Below are positions 1 through 7,582 of a DNA stretch of 64,000 nt, piece by piece. The stretch spans positions 1 to 64,000 of the forward strand of contig NZ_CP129119.1 in assembly GCF_030406775.1 (NCBI RefSeq), in the 5' to 3' direction. Origin of the DNA: Sporosarcina trichiuri. Lineage in GTDB: Bacteria > Bacillota > Bacilli > Bacillales_A > Planococcaceae. The notes below the pieces were generated by a model. It searched no databases and was not told the DNA's origin. It saw only the letters and a program-made list of their open reading frames with translations. The stretch's first letter is position 1, and each line of letters starts with the position of its first letter. The translations under genes and the position numbers were made by a program.

Positions 1-228
1 AAGGGGCATCAACCGCTGCCGACACTCGGAGTTGAAACAGCTTTTACGGATATCGTCCAACAATTCTTTGACCGTCGGTACTCAGAGATCATGACAAGCC
101 GAAGTCCGTTCATCAGCAAGCAAGAGCGGCTGCAGATCCTCCAGCAGGATATTTGCTCGGCGTATAGGGAGAAACCCGCAGAACGGCCACATGCCCTACT
201 GCGAGACATTGAGCTGCAGCTATGCTGA
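1..228 (+). CDS. C-terminal part of an unknown phage protein
   Basis: Frame 1 is open from the window edge to a TGA at 226-228, giving 75 residues of a protein whose start is outside the window. The tail is rich in Gln, Arg and Leu and looks helical. The next start codon (222) overlaps the stop, which suggests a coupled operon. I do not recognise the family. Confidence 0.5.
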   Translation, partial: KGHQPLPTLGVETAFTDIVQQFFDRRYSEIMTSRSPFISKQERLQILQQDICSAYREKPAERPHALLRDIELQLC

Positions 229-404
229 CAGGACCGGAGAAGCTAATTGTTCTGCTGAAGATGCTCCCCTGGATCTATATGATCGGCCACTGGGGCTGGT
301 GGTTCATCAAGTTTGAAGAGAGGAAGGAAGCGCGATGCAGACCGCAGTCGGGCACCGTTGTCCGCTTGGACATCAGTTCTGGACAGAAGCGACGCTCCGC
401 TTAG
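222..404 (+). CDS. Small hypothetical protein, possibly membrane-associated
   Basis: Sixty codons starting with an ATG that overlaps the previous stop. Residues about 7-30 are hydrophobic and aromatic (several Trp) and could be one membrane helix; the rest is basic. The last 70 bases overlap the better supported zinc-ribbon gene at 335, so the C-terminal half may be spurious. No clear Shine-Dalgarno is present, so translation would rely on coupling. Confidence 0.35.
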   Translation: MLTGPEKLIVLLKMLPWIYMIGHWGWWFIKFEERKEARCRPQSGTVVRLDISSGQKRRSA

Positions 405-553
405 AGCAACTGCATGATTTGCGCTGCCCCGTCTGCGGCGAGAAAGACATTGAGTCCGACTGTACCATACCTTTGGAGGTGAGACCGTGGAACATGAAAG
501 CGTGGAACGAACTCTCCGCACGGGCTATCCAGAAGCAGAAGCACGGCTGGTGA
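335..553 (+). CDS. Small zinc-ribbon-like phage protein
   Basis: Seventy-two residues with two cysteine knuckles, CPLGH at about residue 9 and CPVCG at about residue 31, typical of a small zinc ribbon. A GAGGAAGGAA ribosome site lies just before the ATG. It overlaps the following zinc-binding gene by 67 bases. A structural or regulatory role for an early phage zinc protein is inference; no specific function can be named. Confidence 0.6.
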   Translation: MQTAVGHRCPLGHQFWTEATLRLEQLHDLRCPVCGEKDIESDCTIPLEVRPWNMKAWNELSARAIQKQKHGW

Positions 554-708
554 CCCACTGCGGCAGTTGCGGTGGAGAGCTGTATGAGAAAGAGGAAGTC
601 CTGCTGCACGACGAGGATGTATTCTGCGACAACGACTGCTTACTGGATCATCTGATCGACGCCGGACATGTCTGGGTGAAGGTCCTCGATGAGGAGGTGC
701 CGGTGTGA
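487..708 (+). CDS. Small Cys-rich phage protein
   Basis: Seventy-three residues, GTG start behind a good TTGGAGGTGAG site. It has a CGSCGG knuckle at about residue 25 and a second Cys pair (FCDNDC) near residue 47, spaced like the phage proteins that bind one zinc through a CxxC plus CxxxC arrangement. Ends in a GTGTGA overlap with the next small gene. Function unknown. Confidence 0.6.
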   Translation: MEHESVERTLRTGYPEAEARLVTHCGSCGGELYEKEEVLLHDEDVFCDNDCLLDHLIDAGHVWVKVLDEEVPV

Positions 709-815
709 ACAAGAAACGCCGCAAGCGCTGGCTCCAGAAACGGCAGAAAGATTACCGGCGGACGAAGTTTATACAGGCATTCCGGGAGCACTTCGTCAAA
801 CGAGGACTACTTTGA
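705..815 (+). CDS. 36-residue highly basic peptide
   Basis: A GTG start overlaps the previous stop, behind a strong GAGGAGGTG site. The 36-residue product is about 40% Lys plus Arg, with a KKRRKR-type N-terminus, so it probably binds nucleic acid. It ends 19 bases before the next start. It is short, so the call rests on the ribosome site and the operon fit. Confidence 0.5.
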   Translation: MNKKRRKRWLQKRQKDYRRTKFIQAFREHFVKRGLL

Positions 816-833
816 AAGGAGGGTTGTTAAACA

Positions 834-1607
834 GTGTGCGAGTATTGCGATTCCGAAAAGGATGCTTGGGGACGTCGACGTCCGCTTTATGTGCAGACAT
901 TTCCTCTTAGAGGGCACCCCATCCCAAAAATAAAGCGGAATGCACTGAAAATCTACCGAGAAAAAAACAACAAGAAAAAATATTTTCTAGGCGTCTACTC
1001 AAAAGACATCGATGGAGACGGTTTGGTTTGGCGGAATAACGGATTCATCATGAAGAAACCTATCAACTTTTGCCCAATATGCGGCAGAAACTTAAAAACA
1101 CCCACTCGGCAAAGTGGGCGCTCAGGTAAAACATCTTTCCCGCAGTATACCACAAATGAGGAGGAAACAGAAATGAATTTCACGCTCACTATTGATGCGC
1201 CGGAGCTGGCGCAAGCGATCAACAATCTGGCAAATGCCTTGGAAGTCAATCCGCTCCCGACCTCGCTGCCTGCAGCTGAAACGACAAAGAAGGCACCGGC
1301 TGCCGCGAAGAAGCCGGCAGCCGTTACAAAGAAGGAAGAGCCGAAGCCTGACCCTGTTCCCGAGACAAAACTAGAAACACCGGAGCCGGTGAAGGAAGAA
1401 CCAAAGAAGGAAGCAACTGCTACTGCTGAAGCGCCAGGCATGACGCTGGAAACCGTCCGCACGAAACTGGCCGCGTTCGCGTCTGCCGATAAAGCGAATC
1501 AGGTGAAAGTGAAAGACGCGCTCCAATCACTCGGCGTGAAGAAGCTGACGGACGTCAATCCGGCAGACTACGGCACGCTGCTGGATGCGATCGGGTTATC
1601 CGCATGA
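834..1607 (+). CDS. Zinc-ribbon phage protein reading through into the next gene
   Basis: From a GTG behind AAAGGAGG the frame is open for 257 codons. Residues 1-90 look like a stand-alone phage zinc protein: MCEYC at the start and CPICGRNL near residue 82, where such proteins normally end. Instead the frame runs through about 24 leader-like residues into the protein that starts at 1173. Either the stop codon was lost, giving a fusion, or two products are made from one frame. The second start at 1173 has its own AGGAGG site. Confidence 0.5.
   Translation: MCEYCDSEKDAWGRRRPLYVQTFPLRGHPIPKIKRNALKIYREKNNKKKYFLGVYSKDIDGDGLVWRNNGFIMKKPINFCPICGRNLKTPTRQSGRSGKTSFPQYTTNEEETEMNFTLTIDAPELAQAINNLANALEVNPLPTSLPAAETTKKAPAAAKKPAAVTKKEEPKPDPVPETKLETPEPVKEEPKKEATATAEAPGMTLETVRTKLAAFASADKANQVKVKDALQSLGVKKLTDVNPADYGTLLDAIGLSA
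1173..1607 (+). CDS. Phage protein with low-complexity linker and C-terminal helical domain
   Basis: This is the likely independent product of the same frame as the gene at 834: an ATG preceded by GAGGAGGAAACAGAA. The 144 residues comprise a short N-terminal segment (NFTLTID...), a Pro/Ala/Lys/Glu linker, and a C-terminal 55-residue domain containing KVKDALQSLGVKKLTDV. Such proteins sit before DUF2800 genes in many Bacillota phages. No enzymatic motif is seen. The stop overlaps the next ATG. Confidence 0.6.
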   Translation: MNFTLTIDAPELAQAINNLANALEVNPLPTSLPAAETTKKAPAAAKKPAAVTKKEEPKPDPVPETKLETPEPVKEEPKKEATATAEAPGMTLETVRTKLAAFASADKANQVKVKDALQSLGVKKLTDVNPADYGTLLDAIGLSA

Positions 1608-2794
1608 CGGCGATCAATCATGCCGAGCGGGCACACGCCAAGCTGAGTGCGTCCGGATCCTCCCGCTGGATGGCGTGTACGCCGTCTGCTGCAGCGGAAA
1701 AAGACTTACCGGACAGCACGTCCATCTTTGCGGAAGAGGGCACGGCCGCGCATGAACTCTCCGAGCTGTTCCTGCAGTACGAAATCGGGGAGATCAGCAA
1801 GCGGGCGCTTTCCATCCGTGTCAACAAGTTCAAAGCGAAGAACGAACACTACTCGCAAGCCATGGAGGACTATGTGAAGTCGTATGTCGATGTCGTGATG
1901 GAACGGGTGAATGAAGCACGAGCCGCAACGCCGGACGCCCTGGTCATGATCGAGCAGCGACTCGATTTCAGCGAGTGGGTGCCGGAGGGCTTCGGCACCG
2001 GAGACGTTCTTATCATCGCTGACGGTCAGCTGGAGGTCGTCGACCTGAAGTATGGCAAGGGTGTGCCGGTCAGTGCCGAAAACAACTCGCAGATGCGGCT
2101 GTATGGTCTGGGTGCGTACGACCGCTATAGCGTACTGTATGACATCGACACGGTGCGGATGACGATTGTCCAGCCCCGGCTTGACAGTATCTCCAGTGAG
2201 ACGCTGACCGCCGACGAACTGCTTTGGTGGGGCGAAGAGGAAGTTCGGCCGAAAGCGCAGATGGCCTGGGACGGCGAGGGCGAGTTCGTGCCCGGCGACC
2301 ATTGCCGTTGGTGCAAGATTGCCCCGGTCTGCCGAGCCCGTGCGGAAGAGAACCTGAAACTCGCAGAACACGACTTTGCCGAACCGGCCACGCTCTCCCA
2401 TGAGGAGGTGGCTCAGATCCTGCCCGTCGCCGATCAGCTGCAGAAGTGGGCGAAGGATATCTCCGACTACGCACTGGAGCAAGCCGAGAAACACGGCGTC
2501 AAGTTCCCCGGCTTCAAGCTGGTCGAAGGTCGGAGCAATCGGAAGTACAGCGACACGGATGCGGTGGAACAGACGCTGCTCGAGAACGGGGTCTCAGAAG
2601 ACGCGTTCCTCGAGAAGAAGCTGTTGACCATCACCAAGCTCGAGAAGTCGATCGGTAAGACCGTGTTCAGCGACCTGCTGGGCGACCTGATCGAGAAACC
2701 GCCCGGCAAGCCGACGCTCGTCCCGGAGGACGATAAACGGCCGGAGCTCAGTTCTGCCGCGTCAGCTGCCGCAGACTTCGGCGACGACCTATGA
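1604..2794 (+). CDS. DUF2800 family, PD-(D/E)XK/Cas4-like nuclease
   Basis: A 396-residue protein with the pattern of the DUF2800 phage family, related to RecB/Cas4-type nucleases. GTAAHE near residue 47 may supply the early acidic residue; GTGDV and EVVDLKYGKG near residues 127-150 match motifs II/III of PD-(D/E)XK enzymes; a CRWCKIAPVC cluster near residue 233 matches a Cas4-like Cys motif, though not the complete four-Cys iron-sulphur set. Probably processes phage DNA during recombination or replication. Starts in an ATGA overlap with the gene before and is followed by the ssDNA-binding protein. Confidence 0.8.
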   Translation: MTAINHAERAHAKLSASGSSRWMACTPSAAAEKDLPDSTSIFAEEGTAAHELSELFLQYEIGEISKRALSIRVNKFKAKNEHYSQAMEDYVKSYVDVVMERVNEARAATPDALVMIEQRLDFSEWVPEGFGTGDVLIIADGQLEVVDLKYGKGVPVSAENNSQMRLYGLGAYDRYSVLYDIDTVRMTIVQPRLDSISSETLTADELLWWGEEEVRPKAQMAWDGEGEFVPGDHCRWCKIAPVCRARAEENLKLAEHDFAEPATLSHEEVAQILPVADQLQKWAKDISDYALEQAEKHGVKFPGFKLVEGRSNRKYSDTDAVEQTLLENGVSEDAFLEKKLLTITKLEKSIGKTVFSDLLGDLIEKPPGKPTLVPEDDKRPELSSAASAAADFGDDL

Positions 2795-2859
2795 AACTGT
2801 GAAAAAGGTAGGGAAAAGTAGGTCGAATTACAATAAACCAACTACTGGAGGAATTATAA

Positions 2860-3435
2860 ATGGCGAAAATTAACGGAACGAAAGTGACAACGAACGAAGT
2901 ACGCATGTCTTATGCACAGGTGTTCGAGCCGAAAGCAGCACCTGGATCGACAGAAGAGAAGTACAGCGTTTCTCTCCTGATCCCGAAGACGGACACAGAG
3001 ACCATTCAGGCGATCGAGCAAGGCATTGCGGCGGCTCAACAGGCTGGTGTCGAGAAGTACGGCAAGAAGTTCCCGGCGAACCCGAAAACGACGTTCCGGG
3101 ATGGGGACGAAGAGCGCCCAGACGATCCGGCATACAAGGGGCACATGTTCCTCAACTGCTCCAGCAAGACGAAGCCGGGCATCATCAAAAAAGCGGCACC
3201 CGGCAGCGGCGTCAAGTTCGTGGAGATCACGGACGAGAGCGACTTCTACTCTGGCTGCTACGGCAAAGCGATCGTGAACTTCTTCGCCTATGACGCACAG
3301 GGCAACCGCGGCGTATCGGCGGGACTGAACAACCTGATGAAGACTCGTGACGGAGAAGCGTTCGCTGGTAAGGCAGCCGCGGAGGATGATTTCGCGGATG
3401 AGTTCGAAGATGAAGATGACGATTTCCTAGGTTAA
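2860..3435 (+). CDS. DUF2815 single-stranded DNA-binding protein
   Basis: A 191-residue protein matching the DUF2815 family, which adopts an OB-fold ssDNA-binding role in phage replication modules. The last 20 residues are almost all Asp/Glu and end in Phe-Leu-Gly, the acidic tail typical of SSBs and T7 gp2.5 that contacts polymerase and other partners. Starts behind GGAGGAATTATAA. An intrinsic terminator follows directly, so this may be the most abundant early product. Confidence 0.8.
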   Translation: MAKINGTKVTTNEVRMSYAQVFEPKAAPGSTEEKYSVSLLIPKTDTETIQAIEQGIAAAQQAGVEKYGKKFPANPKTTFRDGDEERPDDPAYKGHMFLNCSSKTKPGIIKKAAPGSGVKFVEITDESDFYSGCYGKAIVNFFAYDAQGNRGVSAGLNNLMKTRDGEAFAGKAAAEDDFADEFEDEDDDFLG

Positions 3436-3441
3436 TAGCAG

Positions 3442-3466
3442 GAGGGCTGGACAGCCCTCTTTTTTA
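3442..3466 (+). terminator. Intrinsic terminator after the SSB gene
   Basis: Perfect 8-bp stem GAGGGCTG/CAGCCCTC (3442-3449 and 3452-3459) followed by six T. The nominal 2-nt loop means the innermost pairs probably open. Confidence 0.75.
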
Positions 3467-3483
3467 TACACAAAAGGAGGAGC

Positions 3484-4026
3484 TTGATAACGTTGACCCT
3501 GGAAGAGTGGAAAGACATCCCCGGGCATGAAGGCAAATACCAAGTAAGTAATCTCGGACGAGTAAGAAGTCTCGATAGGTATGTGCGAGGAGAGACCAAA
3601 AATGGGACGGAATTTAAACGACTTGCTCGAGGGAAAATCTTAACTCCTGGTGTTTTCACCAAGTGTGGGCACCTATCTCTGCCTTTAGGTCGTCGGACAC
3701 ACGGAAGGCCAGTCCATCAATTAGTTTTATTAGCATTCGAGGGTCCCTGTCCTGAAGGGATGGAAGTTAGACATTTGAACGGAGACCCACAAGATAACAG
3801 GCTCGCTAATCTCGAATACGGAACTCGAACAGAAAATATTCTCGATGTCTACCGGCAAGGGAAACGGTGGAGGAAGCTCAGTACAGAAGACGTTCAAGAG
3901 ATTAGAAGAAGGCTTGCTTCAGAAGAGGCAGTGAAAAGCATAGCAGCTTCATTCGAAGTATCCATCGTGACTATTTACAACATAAAGAAAGGGGTCTTTT
4001 ACGGTTGGTTAAAACCCTCTCAATAG
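3484..4026 (+). CDS. Free-standing HNH homing endonuclease (NUMOD4/HNH_3)
   Basis: A 180-residue protein. The N-terminal WKDIPGHEGKYQVSNLGRVRS is a NUMOD4 DNA-binding motif; VRHLNGDPQDNRLANLEYGT around residues 98-118 is the HNH core (His, Asn, Asn); the C-terminus looks like a helix-turn-helix (SIAASFEVSIVTIYNIKKG). Such enzymes cut intron-less or gene-less alleles and spread as selfish genes in phage genomes. It is visibly more AT-rich than its neighbours and its 3' end overlaps the polymerase start by 22 bases, which supports insertion at the 5' end of the polymerase gene. TTG start behind AAAGGAGG. Confidence 0.85.
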   Translation: MITLTLEEWKDIPGHEGKYQVSNLGRVRSLDRYVRGETKNGTEFKRLARGKILTPGVFTKCGHLSLPLGRRTHGRPVHQLVLLAFEGPCPEGMEVRHLNGDPQDNRLANLEYGTRTENILDVYRQGKRWRKLSTEDVQEIRRRLASEEAVKSIAASFEVSIVTIYNIKKGVFYGWLKPSQ

Positions 4027-5960
4027 ATATTGAGACCTACTCCGACGTCGACCTGATCAAGTGCGGCGTGTATGCATATACCGACTCTCCGGCGTTCGAG
4101 ATCCTGCTCTTCGCCTATTCGGTCGACGGTGGACCCGTGGAGGTCGTCGACCTGGCACAGGGCGAACAGCTGCCGACAGAGATCCTATCAGCGCTGACCG
4201 ATCCCGCTGTCCAGAAGATCGCCTACAACGCAAACTTCGAGCGGACCTGTATCGCCCGGCACTACGGCATCAGCCAGCCGCCGGAACAGTGGAAGTGTAC
4301 GGCGGTGGATGCCTCTCGGCTCGGCCTTCCCGGCTTCCTGGACGGCGTTGCACAAGCGCTCAAGCTGGACGTGCAGAAGGACTCGGCCGGTAAGGCGCTC
4401 ATCAAGTACTTCTCCGTTCCGTGCAAGCCGACGCAAGTCAACGGCGGCCGTACTCGGAACCTGCCGGAGCACGACCCGGAGAAGTGGCAGCAGTACATCG
4501 AGTACAACCGCCGCGACGTGGAAGTGGAGATGGAGATCCGCAAGAAGATCGACCCGGCGCTGGACGTGAGCCCGGAAGAACAGGCTCTCTGGTCGCTCGA
4601 TCAGCGTATCAACGACCGCGGCGTCCGAGTGGATCTGCAGCTGATGGAACAGGCGATTGCCTGCAATGAAAAGGTCGCGTCTGCCTTGAAGCAGCAGTCG
4701 AAACAAATTACAGGACTGCAGAACCCGAACAGCACCGCTCAGCTCAGTGGCTGGTTGGAAGAGCAAGGGCATCCGCTGCCGAACCTGCAAGCAGACACCG
4801 TGGACGACCTGCTGGCGACACTTCCGGACGGAGACGTCAAGCAGGTTCTGACCAACCGTCGGCAGCTGTCGAAAGCGTCCGTCTCGAAGTACAAGGCCAT
4901 GCAGCGTTCCGTCTGTTCAGACGGCCGCATCAAAGGGTTGCTGCAGTTCTACGGAGCCGGCCGCACCGGTCGCTGGGCAGGTCGGATCGTCCAGGTGCAG
5001 AACCTGACGAAGAACTACATGAAAGACATTGAGAACGCGAGCCGGGTGGTCAAGTCCGGCCAGTTCGACGCCATCCCGCTGCTGTTCGATGAGAGTCCAA
5101 ACGACATCCTGTCTCAACTGGTCCGTACAGCGCTCGTCGCGTCACCTGGTAACCGGCTCATCGTTTCCGACTTCTCGGCGATTGAAGCGCGAGTCATTGC
5201 CTGGTTTGCCGGGGAGCAGTGGCGCCTGAACGTCTTCGAGACGCACGGCAAAATCTATGAAGCGTCTGCGTCGGCCATGTTCAACGTACCGATCGAGAAC
5301 ATCGGGAAAGGCAGCGATCTCCGGCAGCGCGGGAAAGTCGCGGAACTGGCCCTCGGCTATGCCGGAGGAACCGGTGCTCTGAAAGCGATGGGTGCCCTCG
5401 ACATGGGTTTGGAAGAAGGAGAGCTGCAAGGACTAGTAGATGCCTGGCGCGGCGCCAACCCGAACATCGTTCGGTTCTGGCACGCCTGTAACTCAGCAGC
5501 CATCGAAGCGGTGGAAGGCCGCACAGCGGTCTCCACGCACAAGCTCACGTTCGATTACCGGAAAGGCATCTTGTACATCGTCCTTCCGTCCGGTCGCCGT
5601 CTCGCTTATGTGCGACCGCGGATTGAAGAAGGCAGATTCGGGCAGCCGGCTCTCGTCTTTGACGGTCTCGACTTCAACCGCAAGTGGGGGAAGGTTGAGA
5701 CGTTCGGCGGGAAACTGGTCGAGAACATCGTCCAGGCCACGGCTCGGGACTGCCTGGCCGTCTCCATGATGAACGTGGAAGCGGCCGGCTATGAGATTGT
5801 CATGCACGTCCACGATGAACTGGTCACCGACACACCGTACGGCTTTGGAAGCCTGGCCGAGGTAGAGGAGATCATGGCACAGCCCATCTCCTGGGCGCCT
5901 GGCCTGCCACTCAACGCTGACGGGTTCGAGACCGAGTTCTATATGAAGGAGAAGGACTGA
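4005..5960 (+). CDS. Family A DNA polymerase with 3'-5' exonuclease
   Basis: A 651-residue phage replicative polymerase of the PolA type without a 5' nuclease domain. Exonuclease motifs: DIETYS at residues 8-13, YNANFER near 73 and YNRRDVEVE near 168. Polymerase motif A is SDFSAIEARVIAW (about 390), motif B is RQRGKVAELALGYAGG (about 443) and motif C is HVHDELV (about 600). The TTG start lies inside the HNH gene; homologues usually begin with a KTLSIDIETYS-like stretch, which fits this start. Works with the DUF2815 SSB and VapE-type helicase. Confidence 0.93.
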   Translation: MVKTLSIDIETYSDVDLIKCGVYAYTDSPAFEILLFAYSVDGGPVEVVDLAQGEQLPTEILSALTDPAVQKIAYNANFERTCIARHYGISQPPEQWKCTAVDASRLGLPGFLDGVAQALKLDVQKDSAGKALIKYFSVPCKPTQVNGGRTRNLPEHDPEKWQQYIEYNRRDVEVEMEIRKKIDPALDVSPEEQALWSLDQRINDRGVRVDLQLMEQAIACNEKVASALKQQSKQITGLQNPNSTAQLSGWLEEQGHPLPNLQADTVDDLLATLPDGDVKQVLTNRRQLSKASVSKYKAMQRSVCSDGRIKGLLQFYGAGRTGRWAGRIVQVQNLTKNYMKDIENASRVVKSGQFDAIPLLFDESPNDILSQLVRTALVASPGNRLIVSDFSAIEARVIAWFAGEQWRLNVFETHGKIYEASASAMFNVPIENIGKGSDLRQRGKVAELALGYAGGTGALKAMGALDMGLEEGELQGLVDAWRGANPNIVRFWHACNSAAIEAVEGRTAVSTHKLTFDYRKGILYIVLPSGRRLAYVRPRIEEGRFGQPALVFDGLDFNRKWGKVETFGGKLVENIVQATARDCLAVSMMNVEAAGYEIVMHVHDELVTDTPYGFGSLAEVEEIMAQPISWAPGLPLNADGFETEFYMKEKD

Positions 5961-5994
5961 CGTAGTCGACAGAAGATGCGAAGGAGTGAATATC

Positions 5995-6093
5995 ATGCTA
6001 TTTGTGTGCGATATATGTGGAACAACAGACTGTGATTGCGATGAAATATGGTGCGACGAATGCGGAGAGTTGCTTCAGGATTGCGAGTGTTGA
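5995..6093 (+). CDS. 32-residue cysteine-rich microprotein
   Basis: An ATG behind AAGGAGTGAAT opens a 32-codon frame with eight Cys arranged as CDIC, CDCD, CDEC and CEC pairs. It is strongly acidic. This spacing could bind one or two zinc ions. It lies between polymerase and the next small gene with normal operon spacing, so I consider it real. Function unknown. Confidence 0.55.
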   Translation: MLFVCDICGTTDCDCDEIWCDECGELLQDCEC

Positions 6094-6167
6094 TACACAT
6101 CCCGAAGAAACTGCGCACTCCCTGAAACGGCATGAAAGTTACCAGCAAGTCAAAGGAGGGATCCTTA

Positions 6168-6395
6168 TTGAAACCACCCATCAGTTTGGTCGACACCAAA
6201 GCCGATAAGCTCCAGCAGGACAAAGCCGAAGTGCAAAACGCAATCCAGTACATCACTAGCATCATACCCGAACAGATTCAGGTATTCGCCTTACACGCAA
6301 AGATGCTCAAAGCCAAAAAGGACGCCCTCATGCAGGAAGGGTTTTCCGAAGAACAGGCGATGGAGATCGTCAAGACCCGCCCCATTTTCGAATAA
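6168..6395 (+). CDS. Small helical phage protein
   Basis: The chosen start is TTG 6168 behind AAAGGAGG; an in-frame ATG at 6132 lacks a ribosome site. The 75-residue product has two predicted helices and a UBA-like ending (LMQEGFSEEQAMEIVKTRP). It precedes the first DGR target gene by 16 bases, so the two are probably co-transcribed. No function can be assigned. Confidence 0.6.
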   Translation: MKPPISLVDTKADKLQQDKAEVQNAIQYITSIIPEQIQVFALHAKMLKAKKDALMQEGFSEEQAMEIVKTRPIFE

Positions 6396-6411
6396 AAAGG
6401 AGGAACTACAC

Positions 6412-7323
6412 ATGACTGAATCGATACAGAACGCCCTACAGAAACTCCAGGAAGCGATGGTCGCCACGGCACAAGCCGCGGCTGCCGTCTCTGCGCCACC
6501 CCCGTCACTTGAAGAACAGTCGACCGAAGACCTGCTGCAGCTGATGACCGAGGCACTTGCGGAAGTGATCCGCCGGCAGCAGCCGGACCCGCTGACGCAA
6601 ACACAAGCTCTCGGGAACCTACCGGTCGGCGCCATTGTTCGGGATCGACACTCCAGCTACCGCGGCGAAGTCATCCTCTGGCAGACCGCCGATCATGGTT
6701 ACTACCGCCAAGGAGAAACCACGTTACTGGCAAAGAATATCCTAGCCTTCAAAGCGTTTGACGCAGCAGAGCCGGACAATCCGGATGAGTACCGATCGCG
6801 CTACGGCAACAATGACTACAACGACAGCAATCTGCTGCAGTGGCTCAACAGCGTCGGGCCGAACTGGTTCTCGCCGCAACACGCCCATGACGCGCCGCCG
6901 ACAGAAGAGAACGTCAGCAGACGCCCATATGCAGACGAAGCGGGCTTCCTGACGAGTGTTTCCCAAAGACTACAGATCGAATCTGGAGACGTATTCCTCC
7001 TTTCCGCCGAAGAAGTCGGGTTGCAGGAAGGGAAACCGATGCAGCTGTTCACCGACAATGATTCCCGGAAAGCCTACCCGACCGAAACGTGTGTCGAGTT
7101 GGACGATGAAGGGGAGACGGATGAACCGGACTGGTGGTGGCTCCGCACCCCGAACGCCGCGAGTTCGTACGGCTCGCGTAGCGTCTACTCGGGTGGCACG
7201 TTGAGCGGCATCTACGCCTTCATCGGGAACTATGGTGTCCGCCCCGCTTTGAATCTGAAATCCGCTCTCCGGGTAACTGCGGAACCAGATGAACACGGCG
7301 TCTATGATCTGGTGTGGGTGTGA
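6412..7323 (+). CDS. DGR target protein 1 (DUF6273/C-type lectin-like fold)
   Basis: A 303-residue protein. Residues 1-65 are helical and Ala/Gln-rich. From about residue 68 it matches the DUF6273 fold used by DGR targets: PVGAIVRD, a central YGNNDYNDSNLLQWLN segment, FLLSAEEVG, and the terminal WWWLR...GVRPALNL. The variable repeat VR1 covers residues 245-281. There is no signal peptide or membrane segment. Surprisingly the gene sits between the polymerase and sigma genes, in the early module, not with tail genes. It could be an intracellular ligand-binding protein, or a virion protein encoded at an odd place. The fold is homologous to the N-terminal domain of target 2. AAAGGAGGAAC ribosome site. 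Confidence 0.85.
   Translation: MTESIQNALQKLQEAMVATAQAAAAVSAPPPSLEEQSTEDLLQLMTEALAEVIRRQQPDPLTQTQALGNLPVGAIVRDRHSSYRGEVILWQTADHGYYRQGETTLLAKNILAFKAFDAAEPDNPDEYRSRYGNNDYNDSNLLQWLNSVGPNWFSPQHAHDAPPTEENVSRRPYADEAGFLTSVSQRLQIESGDVFLLSAEEVGLQEGKPMQLFTDNDSRKAYPTETCVELDDEGETDEPDWWWLRTPNAASSYGSRSVYSGGTLSGIYAFIGNYGVRPALNLKSALRVTAEPDEHGVYDLVWV
7144..7255 (+). repeat. DGR variable repeat VR1 (remote)
   Basis: This 112-nt stretch aligns without gaps to the TR at 37922-38033. I count 25 differences: 16 at template adenines, mostly in AAY codons, and 9 at other bases. The variable codons are the Asn codons of the TR. The excess at A shows past mutagenic homing; the extra non-A changes suggest drift or an older template. 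The 3' end (CCCGCTTTGAATC) is shared with VR2 and differs from the TR, as expected for an IMH versus IMH* pair. Confidence 0.85.
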
Positions 7324-7327
7324 ATTC

Positions 7328-7582
7328 ATGGCAAAGCCGACTCACACATTCACGCTGACGGACAGTGATCGGAAACAGCTGCATCGGCGGGTGCACGAAC
7401 ATATCCGCCGCGGCTTCCGCCCGCTCAAGTTCTACAACATCGAAACCGAACGCAGTCAGATGACTAATTGCGGGTACAAAGACGGGTTCGGTGAATACCA
7501 TCGCCAGCGAGAGTCGACCGGCAGCACCACTTACTGCGCGGTGATGTCCGGGAGGTTGAAAGAAACATGCAGAAGCTCATAG
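7328..7582 (+). CDS. Small hypothetical phage protein
   Basis: The likely start is ATG 7328, five bases after the target gene stop; the frame also extends upstream inside that gene. The 84-residue product is rich in His, Arg and Tyr and has no recognised domain. Its last 16 bases overlap the sigma factor start. The ribosome site is weak (GGTGTGA), so translation may be coupled to the gene before. Confidence 0.45.
   Translation: MAKPTHTFTLTDSDRKQLHRRVHEHIRRGFRPLKFYNIETERSQMTNCGYKDGFGEYHRQRESTGSTTYCAVMSGRLKETCRSS

Noticed and set aside
689..910. A 73-codon frame overlapping the 36-codon basic gene
   Set aside because: It crosses two well-supported ribosome sites in another frame and has no ribosome site of its own.
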